64,000 bases of DNA from Acrocarpospora corrugata (GTDB lineage Bacteria; Actinomycetota; Actinomycetes; Streptosporangiales; Streptosporangiaceae), in assembly GCF_009687845.1 (NCBI RefSeq), contig NZ_BLAD01000066.1, forward strand, positions 36,677-100,676, given 5' to 3'. Position 1 is the stretch's first letter. Each line of letters begins with the position of its first letter. A program made the position numbers and the translations under genes. Shown piece after piece: positions 1-10,822 of the stretch. The notes under the pieces were generated by a model. It was given only the letters and a program-made list of their open reading frames with translations, searched no databases and was not told the origin of the DNA.

Positions 1-172
1 CGGCCTCCGCGGTCGCGAACAGCTCCACGGTGACCCCGTCCAGGGCCAGGGCCTCCCGGACCGCCTGCGGCCCCTCGGCCAGGAAGGCGCGGTCCCGGTC
101 CCGGAAGGCGCGCTTGGTCAGCCGCCGGGCGGCCTTCACCCGGGGCGACTTGATGTTGGTCAGCTCGGACAT
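1..172 (-). CDS. TrmH/SpoU-family RNA 2'-O-methyltransferase, N-terminal part
   Basis: Only the first 57 residues lie in the window; the gene runs off the left edge. The product begins MSELTNIKSPRVKAARRLTK and continues with a basic stretch and FLAEGPQAVREAL, the substrate-binding N-terminal segment (SpoU_sub_bind type) found ahead of the SPOUT methyltransferase domain. Family knowledge: these enzymes transfer a methyl group from SAM to a ribose 2'-OH of rRNA or tRNA. It lies about 90 bp downstream of rplT on the same strand, with a hairpin between them. This placement after infC-rpmI-rplT is common in actinomycetes and often leads on to pheST. The catalytic SPOUT knot is outside the window, so the substrate cannot be inferred. 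Confidence 0.8.
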   Translation of the reverse strand, partial: MSELTNIKSPRVKAARRLTKRAFRDRDRAFLAEGPQAVREALALDGVTVELFATAEA

Positions 173-213
173 GATCCCCCTTGGTTCGGGGACGACTTTA
201 GCCGCAACACGAA

Positions 214-242
214 GAGGGGCCCACCTGATCGGTGAGCCCCTC
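214..242 (-). terminator. Hairpin after rplT
   Basis: The sequence can fold as GAGGGGC / GCCCCTC, then one mismatch, then CACC / GGTG around a 5-nt loop. On the minus strand it follows the rplT stop and precedes the methyltransferase start. The tail (TTCGTGTTG) is only weakly U-rich, so termination may be partial. This would fit a highly expressed ribosomal operon with read-through into the methyltransferase gene. Confidence 0.5.
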
Positions 243-260
243 TGCGCGAGTGTGCGACGG

Positions 261-641
261 TCAGGCGACCGGCGCGTTCACGTCGGCCGGGAGCGCCTTC
301 TTGGCGGCCTCGACCAGCGTGGCGAAGGTCTGCGCGTCGTTGACGGCCATGTCGGCGAGGATCTTGCGGTCCACTTCGATGCCGGCCAGGCGCAGGCCCT
401 GGATGAATCGGTTGTAGGTCATGCCGTTGGCTCGAGCCGCCGCGTTGACCCGCTGGATCCAAAGGCGCCGGAAGGTGCCCTTCTTGTCCTTGCGGTCCCG
501 GTAGGCATAGGTCATCGAGTGGAGCATCTGCTCCTTGGCCTTGCGGTACAGCCTGGACCGCTGACCCCGGTAGCCACTCGCCCGTTCGAGGACGACGCGG
601 CGCTTCTTCTTGGCGTTGAGCGCCCGCTTCACGCGTGCCAT
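261..641 (-). CDS. rplT: 50S ribosomal protein L20
   Basis: The protein has 126 residues, starts [19 protein letters not shown], and is very basic in its N-terminal half, as L20 is. Family knowledge: L20 binds 23S rRNA early in large-subunit assembly. In several bacteria it also represses its own operon by binding the mRNA leader. It is the third gene of infC-rpmI-rplT, with a 21-bp gap from rpmI. Its length and the conserved core ([19 protein letters not shown]) leave little doubt. The C-terminus ends in an Ala/Pro-rich tail. Confidence 0.97.
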   Translation of the reverse strand: MARVKRALNAKKKRRVVLERASGYRGQRSRLYRKAKEQMLHSMTYAYRDRKDKKGTFRRLWIQRVNAAARANGMTYNRFIQGLRLAGIEVDRKILADMAVNDAQTFATLVEAAKKALPADVNAPVA

Positions 642-662
642 GTGTATCTATCTCCCCGGGGG

Positions 663-857
663 TTACTTAGCGAGCAGCTTCTTGATCTTCTTGCGGTCGG
701 CCGCGGCGATGACGATGTCACCCTCGAGCCGGCGCGTACGAGTGGACGGCTTGTGCTCGAAAAGGTGCTTCCGGTTGGCACGCCGGCGAATGATCTTGCC
801 GGAACCGGTGACCCGGAACCGCTTCTTCGCACCACTGTGCGTCTTCATCTTCGGCAT
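663..857 (-). CDS. rpmI: 50S ribosomal protein L35
   Basis: A 64-residue, strongly basic protein starting [20 protein letters not shown], which is the L35 signature, and ending KKIKKLLAK. It is a structural protein of the large ribosomal subunit. It lies between infC (110-bp gap) and rplT (21-bp gap) in the conserved infC-rpmI-rplT order, so it is almost certainly cotranscribed from the infC promoter and subject to the leader described at 1666-1710. Confidence 0.97.
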   Translation of the reverse strand: MPKMKTHSGAKKRFRVTGSGKIIRRRANRKHLFEHKPSTRTRRLEGDIVIAAADRKKIKKLLAK

Positions 858-967
858 GTTGCCGTCTCTCCCTCGTTGTTCCGTGCCCGCGGCTCGGGCC
901 CGTCAAGGCCCGAGCGCAGGCATGCCTGACTCGTCGGGACCGTGCTGGCCCCGGACTCCGCAACCGT

Positions 968-1630
968 CTACTGCTGCGGCTGCGACTCGCGCGTCGAATC
1001 GCTGCTGGCCGACTCTTCGGCCGACTCCTCCACGGCGGACTCCACGGGGAACTCGTCACCCGCGGGCTCGTCGCCGCGCTGTGCCCTGGCCGCCGCCTTC
1101 TCGGCCTTGGCCTCGGCCTTCTTCTTGTGCGGCCCGATCACCATGATCATGTTCCGGCCGTCCTGCTTGGCCTGGGACTCGACGAAGCCGAGCTCCGTGA
1201 CGTCCTCGGCGAGCCGCTGGAGAAGCCTGAAGCCCAGTTCCGGCCGGGACTGCTCGCGCCCGCGGAACATGATCGTGACCTTGACCTTGTCCCCCGCCTT
1301 GAGGAAGCGCACGACGTGACCCTTCTTGGTCTCGTAGTCGTGCGGGTCGATCTTCGGCCGGAGCTTGATCTCCTTGATGATCGTGTGTGCCTGGTTGCGG
1401 CGCGCCTCCCGCGCCTTCATGGCCGACTCGTACTTGAACTTGCCGTAGTCCATGAGCTTGCACACGGGCGGACGAGCGGTGGCGGCCACCTCGACCAGGT
1501 CGAGGTCGGCTTCCTGGGCCAGCTTCAACGCGTCATGGATGGACACGATGCCGACCTGCTCGCCGTTCGGGCCGACGAGGCGAACCTCGGGCACGCGAAT
1601 ACGATCATTGATGCGGGGCTCGGTGCTGAT
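968..1630 (-). CDS. infC: Translation initiation factor IF-3, probable AUC start
   Basis: IF-3 binds the 30S subunit, keeps it apart from 50S and proofreads the start codon and initiator tRNA. The conserved N-domain starts [18 protein letters not shown]; the C-domain contains [12 protein letters not shown]. An acidic Glu/Ser/Gln-rich tail of about 40 residues follows. No ATG, GTG or TTG lies at the expected start. On the minus strand the sequence reads GGAGG-TCCC-ATC at the exact position where the IF-3 homology begins, so I place the start at ATC (1628-1630), giving 220 residues. A longer reading from GTG at 1693 would add 21 residues of non-conserved sequence translated through the leader hairpin. 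Family knowledge: E. coli infC uses AUU and is self-regulated through that rare start. First gene of infC-rpmI-rplT. Confidence 0.93.
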   Translation of the reverse strand: MSTEPRINDRIRVPEVRLVGPNGEQVGIVSIHDALKLAQEADLDLVEVAATARPPVCKLMDYGKFKYESAMKAREARRNQAHTIIKEIKLRPKIDPHDYETKKGHVVRFLKAGDKVKVTIMFRGREQSRPELGFRLLQRLAEDVTELGFVESQAKQDGRNMIMVIGPHKKKAEAKAEKAAARAQRGDEPAGDEFPVESAVEESAEESASSDSTRESQPQQ

Positions 1631-1665
1631 GGGACCTCCAAGGGACTTCCGCTTAAGTGCTCGAC

Positions 1666-1710
1666 CGTGTGGGGAAACGACAAAAGACCCCACACGTCAC
1701 GCATGCGGGG
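1666..1710 (-). promoter_or_regulatory. infC leader: mutually exclusive hairpins (putative attenuator)
   Basis: Read on the minus strand, CCCCGCATG (1710-1702) can pair with CGTGTGGGG (1696-1688), two of the nine pairs being G-U. The run TCTTTTGTCG follows immediately, which is terminator-like. The same CGTGTGGGG segment is also a perfect 9-bp partner of CCCCACACG (1674-1666), with a 13-nt loop that contains the U-run. The two hairpins cannot coexist. This is the layout of a transcription attenuator with an antiterminator, about 30 nt upstream of the infC Shine-Dalgarno. The ligand is unknown; candidates by analogy are L20 or a translating ribosome. Confidence 0.55.
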
Positions 1711-1827
1711 CCACGGAGTCCGAGAACTCTCAATGTGATCCTTGACCCGTCCGCCTCTCGGCCGATCAGGTGGGAGGAGGACCTCCGCTTGCGCGTCCAG
1801 CTGGTATGCCAGACCGATCGAGCTACA

Positions 1828-1833
1828 ACACTA
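1828..1833 (-). promoter_or_regulatory. Possible -10 box for the infC operon
   Basis: TAGTGT on the minus strand, about 200 nt upstream of the infC start, resembles actinomycete -10 boxes (TAgnnT). The -35 region 17 nt upstream (TCGAAG) is a poor match, so this is a tentative call. The 1631-1857 gap contains the leader and no gene that I can support. Confidence 0.25.
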
Positions 1834-1857
1834 GCATGAACCGCGAATCACTTCGAT

Positions 1858-2658
1858 TCATTCCCCGCGGGCGGCCAGCTCGGCCTCCCCGGCCCTGCGC
1901 ATCTCCTCCACCGGGGCGATGGTGCTGCCCGTCATCAGCTCGACCTGACGGGCGGCCTGATGCAGCAGCATCGAGAACCCCCCGATAACGGTACGCGCTC
2001 CCGAGACCAGAACGGTCGGCCACGGCGAGTAGACCACGTCGAACACCGCCCCGGCCCGCTTCGCCAGCCCGGCGAAGCCGTCGGCCGCGCCGGAGGGCAG
2101 GGTGGAGATGAGCAGATCCACCTCGGCGTCGAACTTGTCGAAGGTCTGGGTGCGGACCCGGACGCCGAGCCGATCGGCCACCTCCAGGGTCTCCCCCGCC
2201 CTGGCCGGGTCGCGGACCACCAGGGCGGCCTCGTCCAGGCCGATCTCGCGCAGCGCGCCCAGGGCCGAGGCCGCGGTCGCGCCGCCGCCCAGGATGGTGG
2301 CGCTCCGGGGCCGGGACACCCCGGCTTCCGCCAGGGCCTGGACGATGCCGTAGACGTCGGTGTTCGCGCCGTGCCGCAGGCCGTCCCTGAACACCACCGT
2401 GTTCGCCGCGCCGACCTGGACGGCCAGGTCGGAGACGCTGTCCAGGAGCGGGAACACCACCCGCTTCAGCGGCATCGTCAGCGACAGGCCGGCCCACTCG
2501 GGGCCGAGCCCGGCGACGAACCCGGCCAGGCCGTCGGCCGGGCACTCGATCGCGTCGTAGCGCCAGCCGGTCAGGCCCAGCGCCGTGTACGCCGTCCGGT
2601 GCAGGACGGGCGACAGCGAATGCCTGACCGGGAGGCCGAGTACGGCGGCGCGTCTCAT
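1858..2658 (-). CDS. aroE: Shikimate dehydrogenase
   Basis: Reduces 3-dehydroshikimate to shikimate with NADPH in the aromatic amino-acid pathway. The 266 residues carry the substrate-binding SLSPVLH motif (14-20), the catalytic Lys in LTMPLKRV (K65), NTD (99-101), and the dinucleotide-binding GGGATAAS near residue 124. The start ATG overlaps the mltG stop (ATGA), indicating translational coupling. It is the last gene of the alaS-ruvX-mltG-mltG-aroE run. The mltG-aroE linkage is usual in actinobacteria and reflects genome organisation more than a shared pathway. Confidence 0.95.
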   Translation of the reverse strand: MRRAAVLGLPVRHSLSPVLHRTAYTALGLTGWRYDAIECPADGLAGFVAGLGPEWAGLSLTMPLKRVVFPLLDSVSDLAVQVGAANTVVFRDGLRHGANTDVYGIVQALAEAGVSRPRSATILGGGATAASALGALREIGLDEAALVVRDPARAGETLEVADRLGVRVRTQTFDKFDAEVDLLISTLPSGAADGFAGLAKRAGAVFDVVYSPWPTVLVSGARTVIGGFSMLLHQAARQVELMTGSTIAPVEEMRRAGEAELAARGE

Positions 2659-3815
2659 TGGTTGTTGCGGTTGAACTCGTCGCGGAGCTTCCAGAACTCG
2701 GCCTCGCTGGCGGTGAACTTGGTGATGCCCTTGGCCGGGTCGGTGGTGACGAAGTAGATCCAGTCGCCCTTGGCCGGGTGCAGCGCGGCCTGGATGGCGT
2801 GGTCGCCGGGGTTGGCGATCGGGCCGGGCGGCAGGCCGGGGAACTTGTAGGTGTTGTACTTGGAGTTGCTCTGGGTCTCCGCGTTGGTGGCGGCGATGCC
2901 GTACTTGTTGAGGCCGTACATCAGGGTGCTGTCCATCTGGAGCAGCATCGGCGGGTTGAGCGTCATCCGGTTGTAGATGACCCGCGCCACCTTGGGCATG
3001 TCCTCGTGGTTGCCGGACTCGGCCTGGACGATGCTGGCGATCGTCATGATCTCATGCGGAGTGAAGCCGCGTTTGCGGGCCTCCGCCTCCAGGTCGTCCT
3101 TGGCGGCGGTCTCGTTGAAGCGGTCGACCATCCGGGTCAGGATCGCCTCGGCGGTCATCTTCGGGGTGAGCTCGTAGGTGGCCGGGAAGGCGTAGCCCTC
3201 CAGTTTGCCCTTGGCGTACTCGGGCAGGCCGAGGTCGCCGCGGGCGGCCTCCTTGAACTCATCCACCGACTTGCCGGTCGCGGTGGCCAGGGTGGTGAAG
3301 ATCTTGCTGAGCCGGTGGCCCTCGGGGATGGTGACGCTGGAGCGCAGCCGGTGCTCGGGGTCGAGCAGGAGCACCGCCGCGGCGGCGGACATCTGCTTGC
3401 GCATCACGTAGGAGCCCGGCTGGAGCGAGGCGCCCTTGCCGGCCGCGTCCACCGCGTTGATGAAGGCGCGCGCGCTGGCCACGACGCCCTCCTCCGCGAG
3501 GGTGTCCGCGACCTGGCCCGCCGACGCGCCCTCGGCGATCTCGATGGTCACCTCGCCGCTGCCCTGCCCGGTGTAGTCCTTGGGGATCATCACGCCGCGG
3601 ACCCAGTTGTAGGCCAGGTAGCCGCCGCCGCCCAGAATGGCGACGATCACCACGACCGCGATCAGGGAAGCGGCCGCGCCCTTGCGGCGGGTACGGCGGC
3701 GGCGTTTGCGGCCGCGGGCCGCCTGGCGGCGGGAAGGACCGCCACGCGAACGCCGCCGGGACGGCCCTTCGTCCTCGGCGTCACCCAGCAGTGAGTCCAT
3801 GTCGAGATCGTTCAT
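2655..3815 (-). CDS. mltG: Endolytic murein transglycosylase MltG, copy 1
   Basis: Inner-membrane YceG-family lytic transglycosylase that cleaves nascent glycan strands and helps set their length. I chose ATG at 3815 (386 residues); an in-frame TTG 14 codons upstream is less likely. The first 50 residues are cytosolic and Arg-rich. One membrane segment follows at about 50-70, then a LysM-like region and the catalytic domain with IASIVQAESG, whose Glu (about 266) matches the catalytic Glu of E. coli MltG, and the NTYKFPGLPPGPI motif. A second, clearly homologous mltG lies immediately upstream. The gap between them is 142 bp, so this copy may also have its own promoter. Confidence 0.92.
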   Translation of the reverse strand: MNDLDMDSLLGDAEDEGPSRRRSRGGPSRRQAARGRKRRRRTRRKGAAASLIAVVVIVAILGGGGYLAYNWVRGVMIPKDYTGQGSGEVTIEIAEGASAGQVADTLAEEGVVASARAFINAVDAAGKGASLQPGSYVMRKQMSAAAAVLLLDPEHRLRSSVTIPEGHRLSKIFTTLATATGKSVDEFKEAARGDLGLPEYAKGKLEGYAFPATYELTPKMTAEAILTRMVDRFNETAAKDDLEAEARKRGFTPHEIMTIASIVQAESGNHEDMPKVARVIYNRMTLNPPMLLQMDSTLMYGLNKYGIAATNAETQSNSKYNTYKFPGLPPGPIANPGDHAIQAALHPAKGDWIYFVTTDPAKGITKFTASEAEFWKLRDEFNRNNQ

Positions 3816-3957
3816 AGTGCGCAGGCCAATCTCCCGGTCCGACCCGCTCCGCGTCAAGCGAGTGAGCAGAACCGAGGGGGGATGCAGGCTTCGGATTGGT
3901 CGCTCGGCTCAGCCGCCCAGGACATCGGGGGAGGTCATGGGCGGCAAGCCGGTCGGC

Positions 3958-5064
3958 CTAGTCGGCCCCGAGGTATCTGTTCAGCTCTTCCCGATATTTC
4001 ACGAACTCACCTTCGTTGTCAGTGAATTTCGTGATTCTACGTCCTGGATCGGTGGTGACAAACCAGTACCAATCACCCTCGGCCGGGTGCAGAGCGGCGT
4101 GCAACGCCTTCTCCCCCGGGCTGCTGATCGGCCCTGGCGGCAGACCCGCGTGCTGGTAGGTGTTGTACGGCGAAGCCACCTTCGTGTCCTTCTCCGACAC
4201 CTTGAGGGATCGGCGGCCCTGCACGTAGTTGACCGTCGAGTCCATCTCCAGCTTGCGGCCTTTGGCGAGCCGGTTGTAGATCACTCTAGCGATCTTCGGA
4301 TAGTCCTCGTCCCGGCCGCCCTCGGCCTGCACGATGCTCGCCAGGGTGACCAGTTCCAGCGGGGTCAGCTTCCGCTTGGCGGCGCCCTCCTCCAGCCCGA
4401 CCTCCTCGGCGGTGTGCCGGTATCTGGCCGCCATCGCGGTCAGCAGGCTCTGCGCGGTCGTGCCCGGCTCGATCTCGTAGGTGGCCGGGAACAGGAAGCC
4501 CTCCACCTGGCCCTTGGCGTACTGCGGCAGCCCGAGCGCGAGCGGCTGCGCCGTCACCGCCTGGAACTGGGCCAGCGGGATGCCGGACCCGGCGGCCAGC
4601 TTGGCCAGCGCCTCAGAGGCGCGCAGCCCCTCCGGCACGGCGACCTTCTTGACCAGCCGCGCCTTGCCGGACGCCAGCAGGTCCAGCGCCTCGCCGGCGG
4701 CCATGCCGCGATTGAGCCGGTAACGCCCCGGCCGCAGGCTGTTCTCCTTCTCCCGCTGCCGCACCACCCGGACGAACGACCGCGCGGTGGCGACCACCCC
4801 GGCCTCCGACAGCGTCTCGGCGATCTGCCCGGCGCTCTGGCCCGGCTTGATCTCCACGGTCACCGGGCCCGTCCCCGGGCCATCGAAGTCGTCGGGCGCC
4901 AGCAGCGGCCCGAGCACCGAGCGCACCCCGAGGATGCCGGCCGCCGCGACCACGGCGGCCCCGGCGATGACGATCACCTTGGTCCTGCGGGTACGGTCCG
5001 CGGGCGGTTCAGGTTCGCCGCCGGAGAGCAGGAACGTGTCATCGTCCCCGTCCACCGGGGTCAC
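3958..5064 (-). CDS. Endolytic murein transglycosylase MltG, copy 2
   Basis: A 368-residue paralogue of the adjacent mltG, with the same order: short cytosolic head, one membrane segment at about 30-50, LysM-like region, then a YceG catalytic domain with [10 protein letters not shown] (E248) and [13 protein letters not shown]. All the signature residues are kept, so both copies should be active. The GTG start overlaps the ruvX stop (GTGA). The cytosolic head is short and acidic, unlike the long basic head of the other copy, so the pair may differ in interaction partners. The standard arrangement has a single mltG between ruvX and aroE. Confidence 0.9.
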   Translation of the reverse strand: MTPVDGDDDTFLLSGGEPEPPADRTRRTKVIVIAGAAVVAAAGILGVRSVLGPLLAPDDFDGPGTGPVTVEIKPGQSAGQIAETLSEAGVVATARSFVRVVRQREKENSLRPGRYRLNRGMAAGEALDLLASGKARLVKKVAVPEGLRASEALAKLAAGSGIPLAQFQAVTAQPLALGLPQYAKGQVEGFLFPATYEIEPGTTAQSLLTAMAARYRHTAEEVGLEEGAAKRKLTPLELVTLASIVQAEGGRDEDYPKIARVIYNRLAKGRKLEMDSTVNYVQGRRSLKVSEKDTKVASPYNTYQHAGLPPGPISSPGEKALHAALHPAEGDWYWFVTTDPGRRITKFTDNEGEFVKYREELNRYLGAD

Positions 5065-5549
5065 CGAACGGTCCCGCCGCGCGTTTCTCCACCGGGGGGC
5101 GGGTCGAGAGGGTGGCCGGGTGGTCTTCCGGTGCCGCGTTCGGCGTCCAGGGCCGCCTGCAGCAGCACCACGGCCGCCGCCTGGTCGATGACGTCCCGCT
5201 GGTTCCTGGCCCTGACGCCGCTGGAGCGCAGGCCCTGCGCGGCGGTGACCGTGGTCAGGCGCTCGTCGTACAGGCGGACGCCGACGGGCGCCAGCCGGGC
5301 CGCGAGGCGGGCGGCGAAGTCGCGGGCGGCCGAGGCCGCGTGCGACTCGCGGCCCGACAGCGAGGTGGGCAGGCCCACCACGACCTCGATGATCTCGTGT
5401 TCCGCGGCCAGGGCGGCGAGCCGGTCCAGGTCGCCCTTGCCGCGCCGGACCGTCTCGACCGGGGTGGCCAGCAGGCCGGAGGGGTCGCTGCGGGCGACCC
5501 CGATCCGGACCGAGCCGACGTCCACTCCGAGCCGGACGCCACGCCTCAT
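5061..5549 (-). CDS. ruvX: RuvX/YqgF-family Holliday-junction resolvase-like protein
   Basis: A 162-residue RNase H-fold protein starting [20 protein letters not shown]10 in GVDVG is the first conserved acidic residue. [12 protein letters not shown] and LYDERLTTV are further family motifs, with a late Asp in [12 protein letters not shown]. The family is annotated as a putative resolvase and in E. coli acts in 16S rRNA 5'-end maturation. ATG at 5549 was chosen because homology begins there. It lies 16 bp after alaS and overlaps the next gene by 4 bp. The alaS-ruvX-mltG linkage supports the call. Confidence 0.92.
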   Translation of the reverse strand: MRRGVRLGVDVGSVRIGVARSDPSGLLATPVETVRRGKGDLDRLAALAAEHEIIEVVVGLPTSLSGRESHAASAARDFAARLAARLAPVGVRLYDERLTTVTAAQGLRSSGVRARNQRDVIDQAAAVVLLQAALDAERGTGRPPGHPLDPPPGGETRGGTVR

Positions 5550-5565
5550 GCCGTGCTCGTCACGC

Positions 5566-8238
<2,673 letters not shown>

Positions 8239-8239
8239 A

Positions 8240-8476
8240 TCAGCGGCCATCCCTTACGTTCGGCGATAGTTTGCTCTTACTTACAGTGTCCAGCCCGTAC
8301 TGGGCGCGCAACTCGGTTTCCCGGTACAGCGCCTGTTCCCGGATGTCGGCGGCGAGGCCGCGCACCTGGTCGGCGGCGCGCCGGGCGACGTGGTCGGGCT
8401 TGAGCGCGCGGAGCCGGCGCTGCACCCAGGTGGCCAGGTACGCGCCGAGTGCCAGATAGAACAGCCGCCGGATCAC
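8240..8476 (-). CDS. Small membrane-anchored protein
   Basis: A 78-residue product starting [19 protein letters not shown]: one short N-terminal hydrophobic helix followed by a basic amphipathic helical region ([21 protein letters not shown], in part). The GTG start overlaps the stop of the DUF948 gene by 4 bp (GTGA), and the stop abuts alaS. The same pair of small proteins upstream of alaS is common in actinomycetes. I do not know a function; the coupling suggests the two proteins work together at the membrane. Confidence 0.75.
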   Translation of the reverse strand: MIRRLFYLALGAYLATWVQRRLRALKPDHVARRAADQVRGLAADIREQALYRETELRAQYGLDTVSKSKLSPNVRDGR

Positions 8477-8850
8477 GACTTCTTCCCGCCGATCATGCGG
8501 GGGCGGCGGCGGGTCAGCGCGGCCTTGACGCCGTGCGCGATCGAGGAGATCTTGACCAGCGGCCCGGCCACGATGGTGGAGGCGACGCCGGTGAGCTTGG
8601 CCATGTCGCCGCTGGCGTTCCGCATGTTCTCGGTGATCGCCTCGACCGCGACCAGCTGCCGGTTGGTCTCGCTGATCGTGTAGCTGACGTCCTCCAGCAG
8701 CGGGCCGACCTTCTCGCCCAGCTCGGCGACCATCTTGGTGGTCTCCACCAGCAGGCGGGACAGCTTGACCAGCACGAAGGCCAGGAAGCTGACGAGGATC
8801 GCCCAGAACACGGCGACGATCAGACCCGCGACCTCTCCCGCGGTGAGCAT
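8473..8850 (-). CDS. DUF948 membrane protein
   Basis: The product has 125 residues, with one N-terminal membrane helix at about 8-28 (AGLIVAVFWAILVSFLAFVL) followed by a long polar helical segment (KLSRLLVETTKMVAELGEKV) typical of DUF948 proteins, and a basic C-terminal end. Family function is unknown. A single anchor plus a coiled-coil-like tail suggests a structural or scaffolding role at the membrane. It is the first gene of the alaS operon. The 67-bp gap to rarA probably holds the operon promoter. Confidence 0.8.
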   Translation of the reverse strand: MLTAGEVAGLIVAVFWAILVSFLAFVLVKLSRLLVETTKMVAELGEKVGPLLEDVSYTISETNRQLVAVEAITENMRNASGDMAKLTGVASTIVAGPLVKISSIAHGVKAALTRRRPRMIGGKKS

Positions 8851-8917
8851 GCGGCCTCCTAGATGATCCAGGCTGGAATGGCAAGACCCTATCGCGCTCT
8901 GCCCACAGGACGTGTGC

Positions 8918-10219
8918 TCACGCCCCGCGCAGGAACGTTCTGATCTTGGCCCAGCGCTCGGCCACCGGAGCCTCCGCGCCGTGCGTGGTGGGCTCGTAAT
9001 AGCGCCGGTCCCTGAGCTCCTCGGGCGCGTAGTCCTGCTTGACGACGCCGTGGTCGAAGTCGTGCGGGTACTTGTAGCCGGCGCCGTGGCCGAGCTTCTT
9101 GGCCCCGGCGTAGTGGGCGTCGCGCAGGTGGCCGGGCACGTGGCCGATCGCGCCGCGCCGCACGTCGTCCATGGCCGCGCCGATGGCCTTCACCACCGCG
9201 TTGGACTTGGGGGCCAGCGCGCAGTGGATGACCGCCTGGGTCAGGTTGATCTGGCCTTCGGGGAAGCCGATGAACTCGACGGCCTGCGCCGCCGCGACGG
9301 CCACCTGCAGGCAGCTGGGGTCGGCCATGCCGACGTCCTCGGAGGCGAAGATGACGATCCGGCGGGCGATGAAGCGCGGATCCTCCCCGGCGGCGACCAT
9401 CCGGGCCAGGTAGTGCACGGCGGCGTCGGCGTCGGAGCCGCGCATGCTCTTGATGAACGCGCTGATCACGTCGTAGTGCTGGTCGCCCTGCCGGTCATAC
9501 CGGACGGCGGCCTTGTCCACTGCCTTCTCCACCACCTCGACGGTGATGTCCTCGGCCAGCAGGGCGGCAGCCTCCAGGTAGGTGAGGGAGCGGCGGGCGT
9601 CGCCGCCGGCCAGCCGGACCAGCTGGTCGCGCGCCTCGGGGTGCAGGGTGATCCCGCCGGCCAGGCCGCGCGGGTCGGCGGCGGCGCGGTCCACCACCGC
9701 GGCGATGTCGGCGTCCTCCAGCGACTCCAGGGTGAGCAGCAGCGAGCGGGACAGCAGCGGGGAGATCACCGAGAAGAACGGGTTCTCGGTGGTGGCGCCG
9801 ATGAAGGTGACCCAGCGGTTCTCCACGGCCGGGAGCAGCGCGTCCTGCTGGGCCTTGTTGAAGCGATGCACCTCGTCCACGAACAGCACGGTCTGGCGGC
9901 CGGTCATGCCCAGTTCGCGGCGGGCCGCCTCGATGGCGGCCCGGACGTCCTTGACCCCGGCGGAGACCGCGGAGACCTCCACGAAGCGGCGTTTGGTGAC
10001 GTTCGACACGACGTAGGCGAGGGTGGTCTTGCCGGTGCCCGGCGGCCCCCACAGGAACAGCGACATGGGCGCCTCGCTCTCGACCAGGCGGCGCAGCGGC
10101 GTGCCGGGACCGAGCAGGTGCCGCTGGCCGATCACCTCGTCGAGGGTGCGCGGCCGCATCCGGACGGCGAGCGGCTCGGGAGTGGCGTCCCTCGCCGCCG
10201 CATCGAACAAGCTCTCCAC
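8918..10219 (-). CDS. rarA: Replication-associated recombination protein A (MgsA/RarA AAA+ ATPase)
   Basis: A 433-residue AAA+ clamp-loader-like ATPase that acts at stalled replication forks. It shows Walker [15 protein letters not shown], Walker [12 protein letters not shown], sensor [11 protein letters not shown], and a C-terminal MgsA tetramerisation region ([20 protein letters not shown]). The start region [18 protein letters not shown] is diagnostic of RarA. The ATG is preceded by a 14-bp gap from the DUF2231 gene, so the two may be cotranscribed. Confidence 0.95.
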   Translation of the reverse strand: MESLFDAAARDATPEPLAVRMRPRTLDEVIGQRHLLGPGTPLRRLVESEAPMSLFLWGPPGTGKTTLAYVVSNVTKRRFVEVSAVSAGVKDVRAAIEAARRELGMTGRQTVLFVDEVHRFNKAQQDALLPAVENRWVTFIGATTENPFFSVISPLLSRSLLLTLESLEDADIAAVVDRAAADPRGLAGGITLHPEARDQLVRLAGGDARRSLTYLEAAALLAEDITVEVVEKAVDKAAVRYDRQGDQHYDVISAFIKSMRGSDADAAVHYLARMVAAGEDPRFIARRIVIFASEDVGMADPSCLQVAVAAAQAVEFIGFPEGQINLTQAVIHCALAPKSNAVVKAIGAAMDDVRRGAIGHVPGHLRDAHYAGAKKLGHGAGYKYPHDFDHGVVKQDYAPEELRDRRYYEPTTHGAEAPVAERWAKIRTFLRGA

Positions 10220-10233
10220 ATGGGGAGCCTAGC

Positions 10234-10680
10234 TCAGCCTCCCCACACGGCGGTCGCGCCGGAGTGGCCGGCCCGGACCACGTAGTAGCCGACCGCGACG
10301 GCCGCGATCACGGTCAGCGCGCCGAGGATCACGGCGGACTGGCGGGTGGACCGGTTGGCCGCGTACACCAGCAGCAGGGCCAGCACGCCGAGCGCGATGG
10401 CGGCGATCAGCAGCGGCAGCGCGAACGACTCGTGGGTGGCCACCGGCTCGGGCGTCTGGTCCTGGAACAGCCGGGTCTTGAACGCCTCGCCGCTCTGCCT
10501 GGCGGCGAACACGGCGATCGGGGCGGCCACGGCGAGTAACGCGACGGCCCAGTCCAGCCGGGGGCGTAACCGGGGAACCAGCGCGTACGCGGCGGACAGG
10601 GCGGCCAGCAGCGGGCAGAAGACCACCGCGGCGTGCACGACCAGGGGGTGCAGCGGGAGGCCGAGGATTTCGTCGAACAT
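10234..10680 (-). CDS. DUF2231 integral membrane protein
   Basis: A 148-residue, mostly hydrophobic protein with about four membrane helices. It starts MFDEILGLPLHPLVVHAAV, and the HPLVVH motif is characteristic of DUF2231, possibly a haem or metal ligand pair. Start chosen at ATG 10680 with AAGGAG seven bases upstream. It is transcribed away from the MMPL gene. The shared 142-bp region contains the palindrome ACGTACGT, which could be a regulator site. Function unknown. Confidence 0.85.
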   Translation of the reverse strand: MFDEILGLPLHPLVVHAAVVFCPLLAALSAAYALVPRLRPRLDWAVALLAVAAPIAVFAARQSGEAFKTRLFQDQTPEPVATHESFALPLLIAAIALGVLALLLVYAANRSTRQSAVILGALTVIAAVAVGYYVVRAGHSGATAVWGG

Positions 10681-10822
10681 GGGTGCGCTCCTTGAAGGTC
10701 TCCCAGTAGTACGTACGTGATCGCCCATAAGGTTCGCAGAAAGGATGGGCACTTTTGATCGGATAGCGGGCTCCTCCTACTGGCGGATGTGGCCTTGCCC
10801 CGGTCCGGCCAGACTCGTCACC

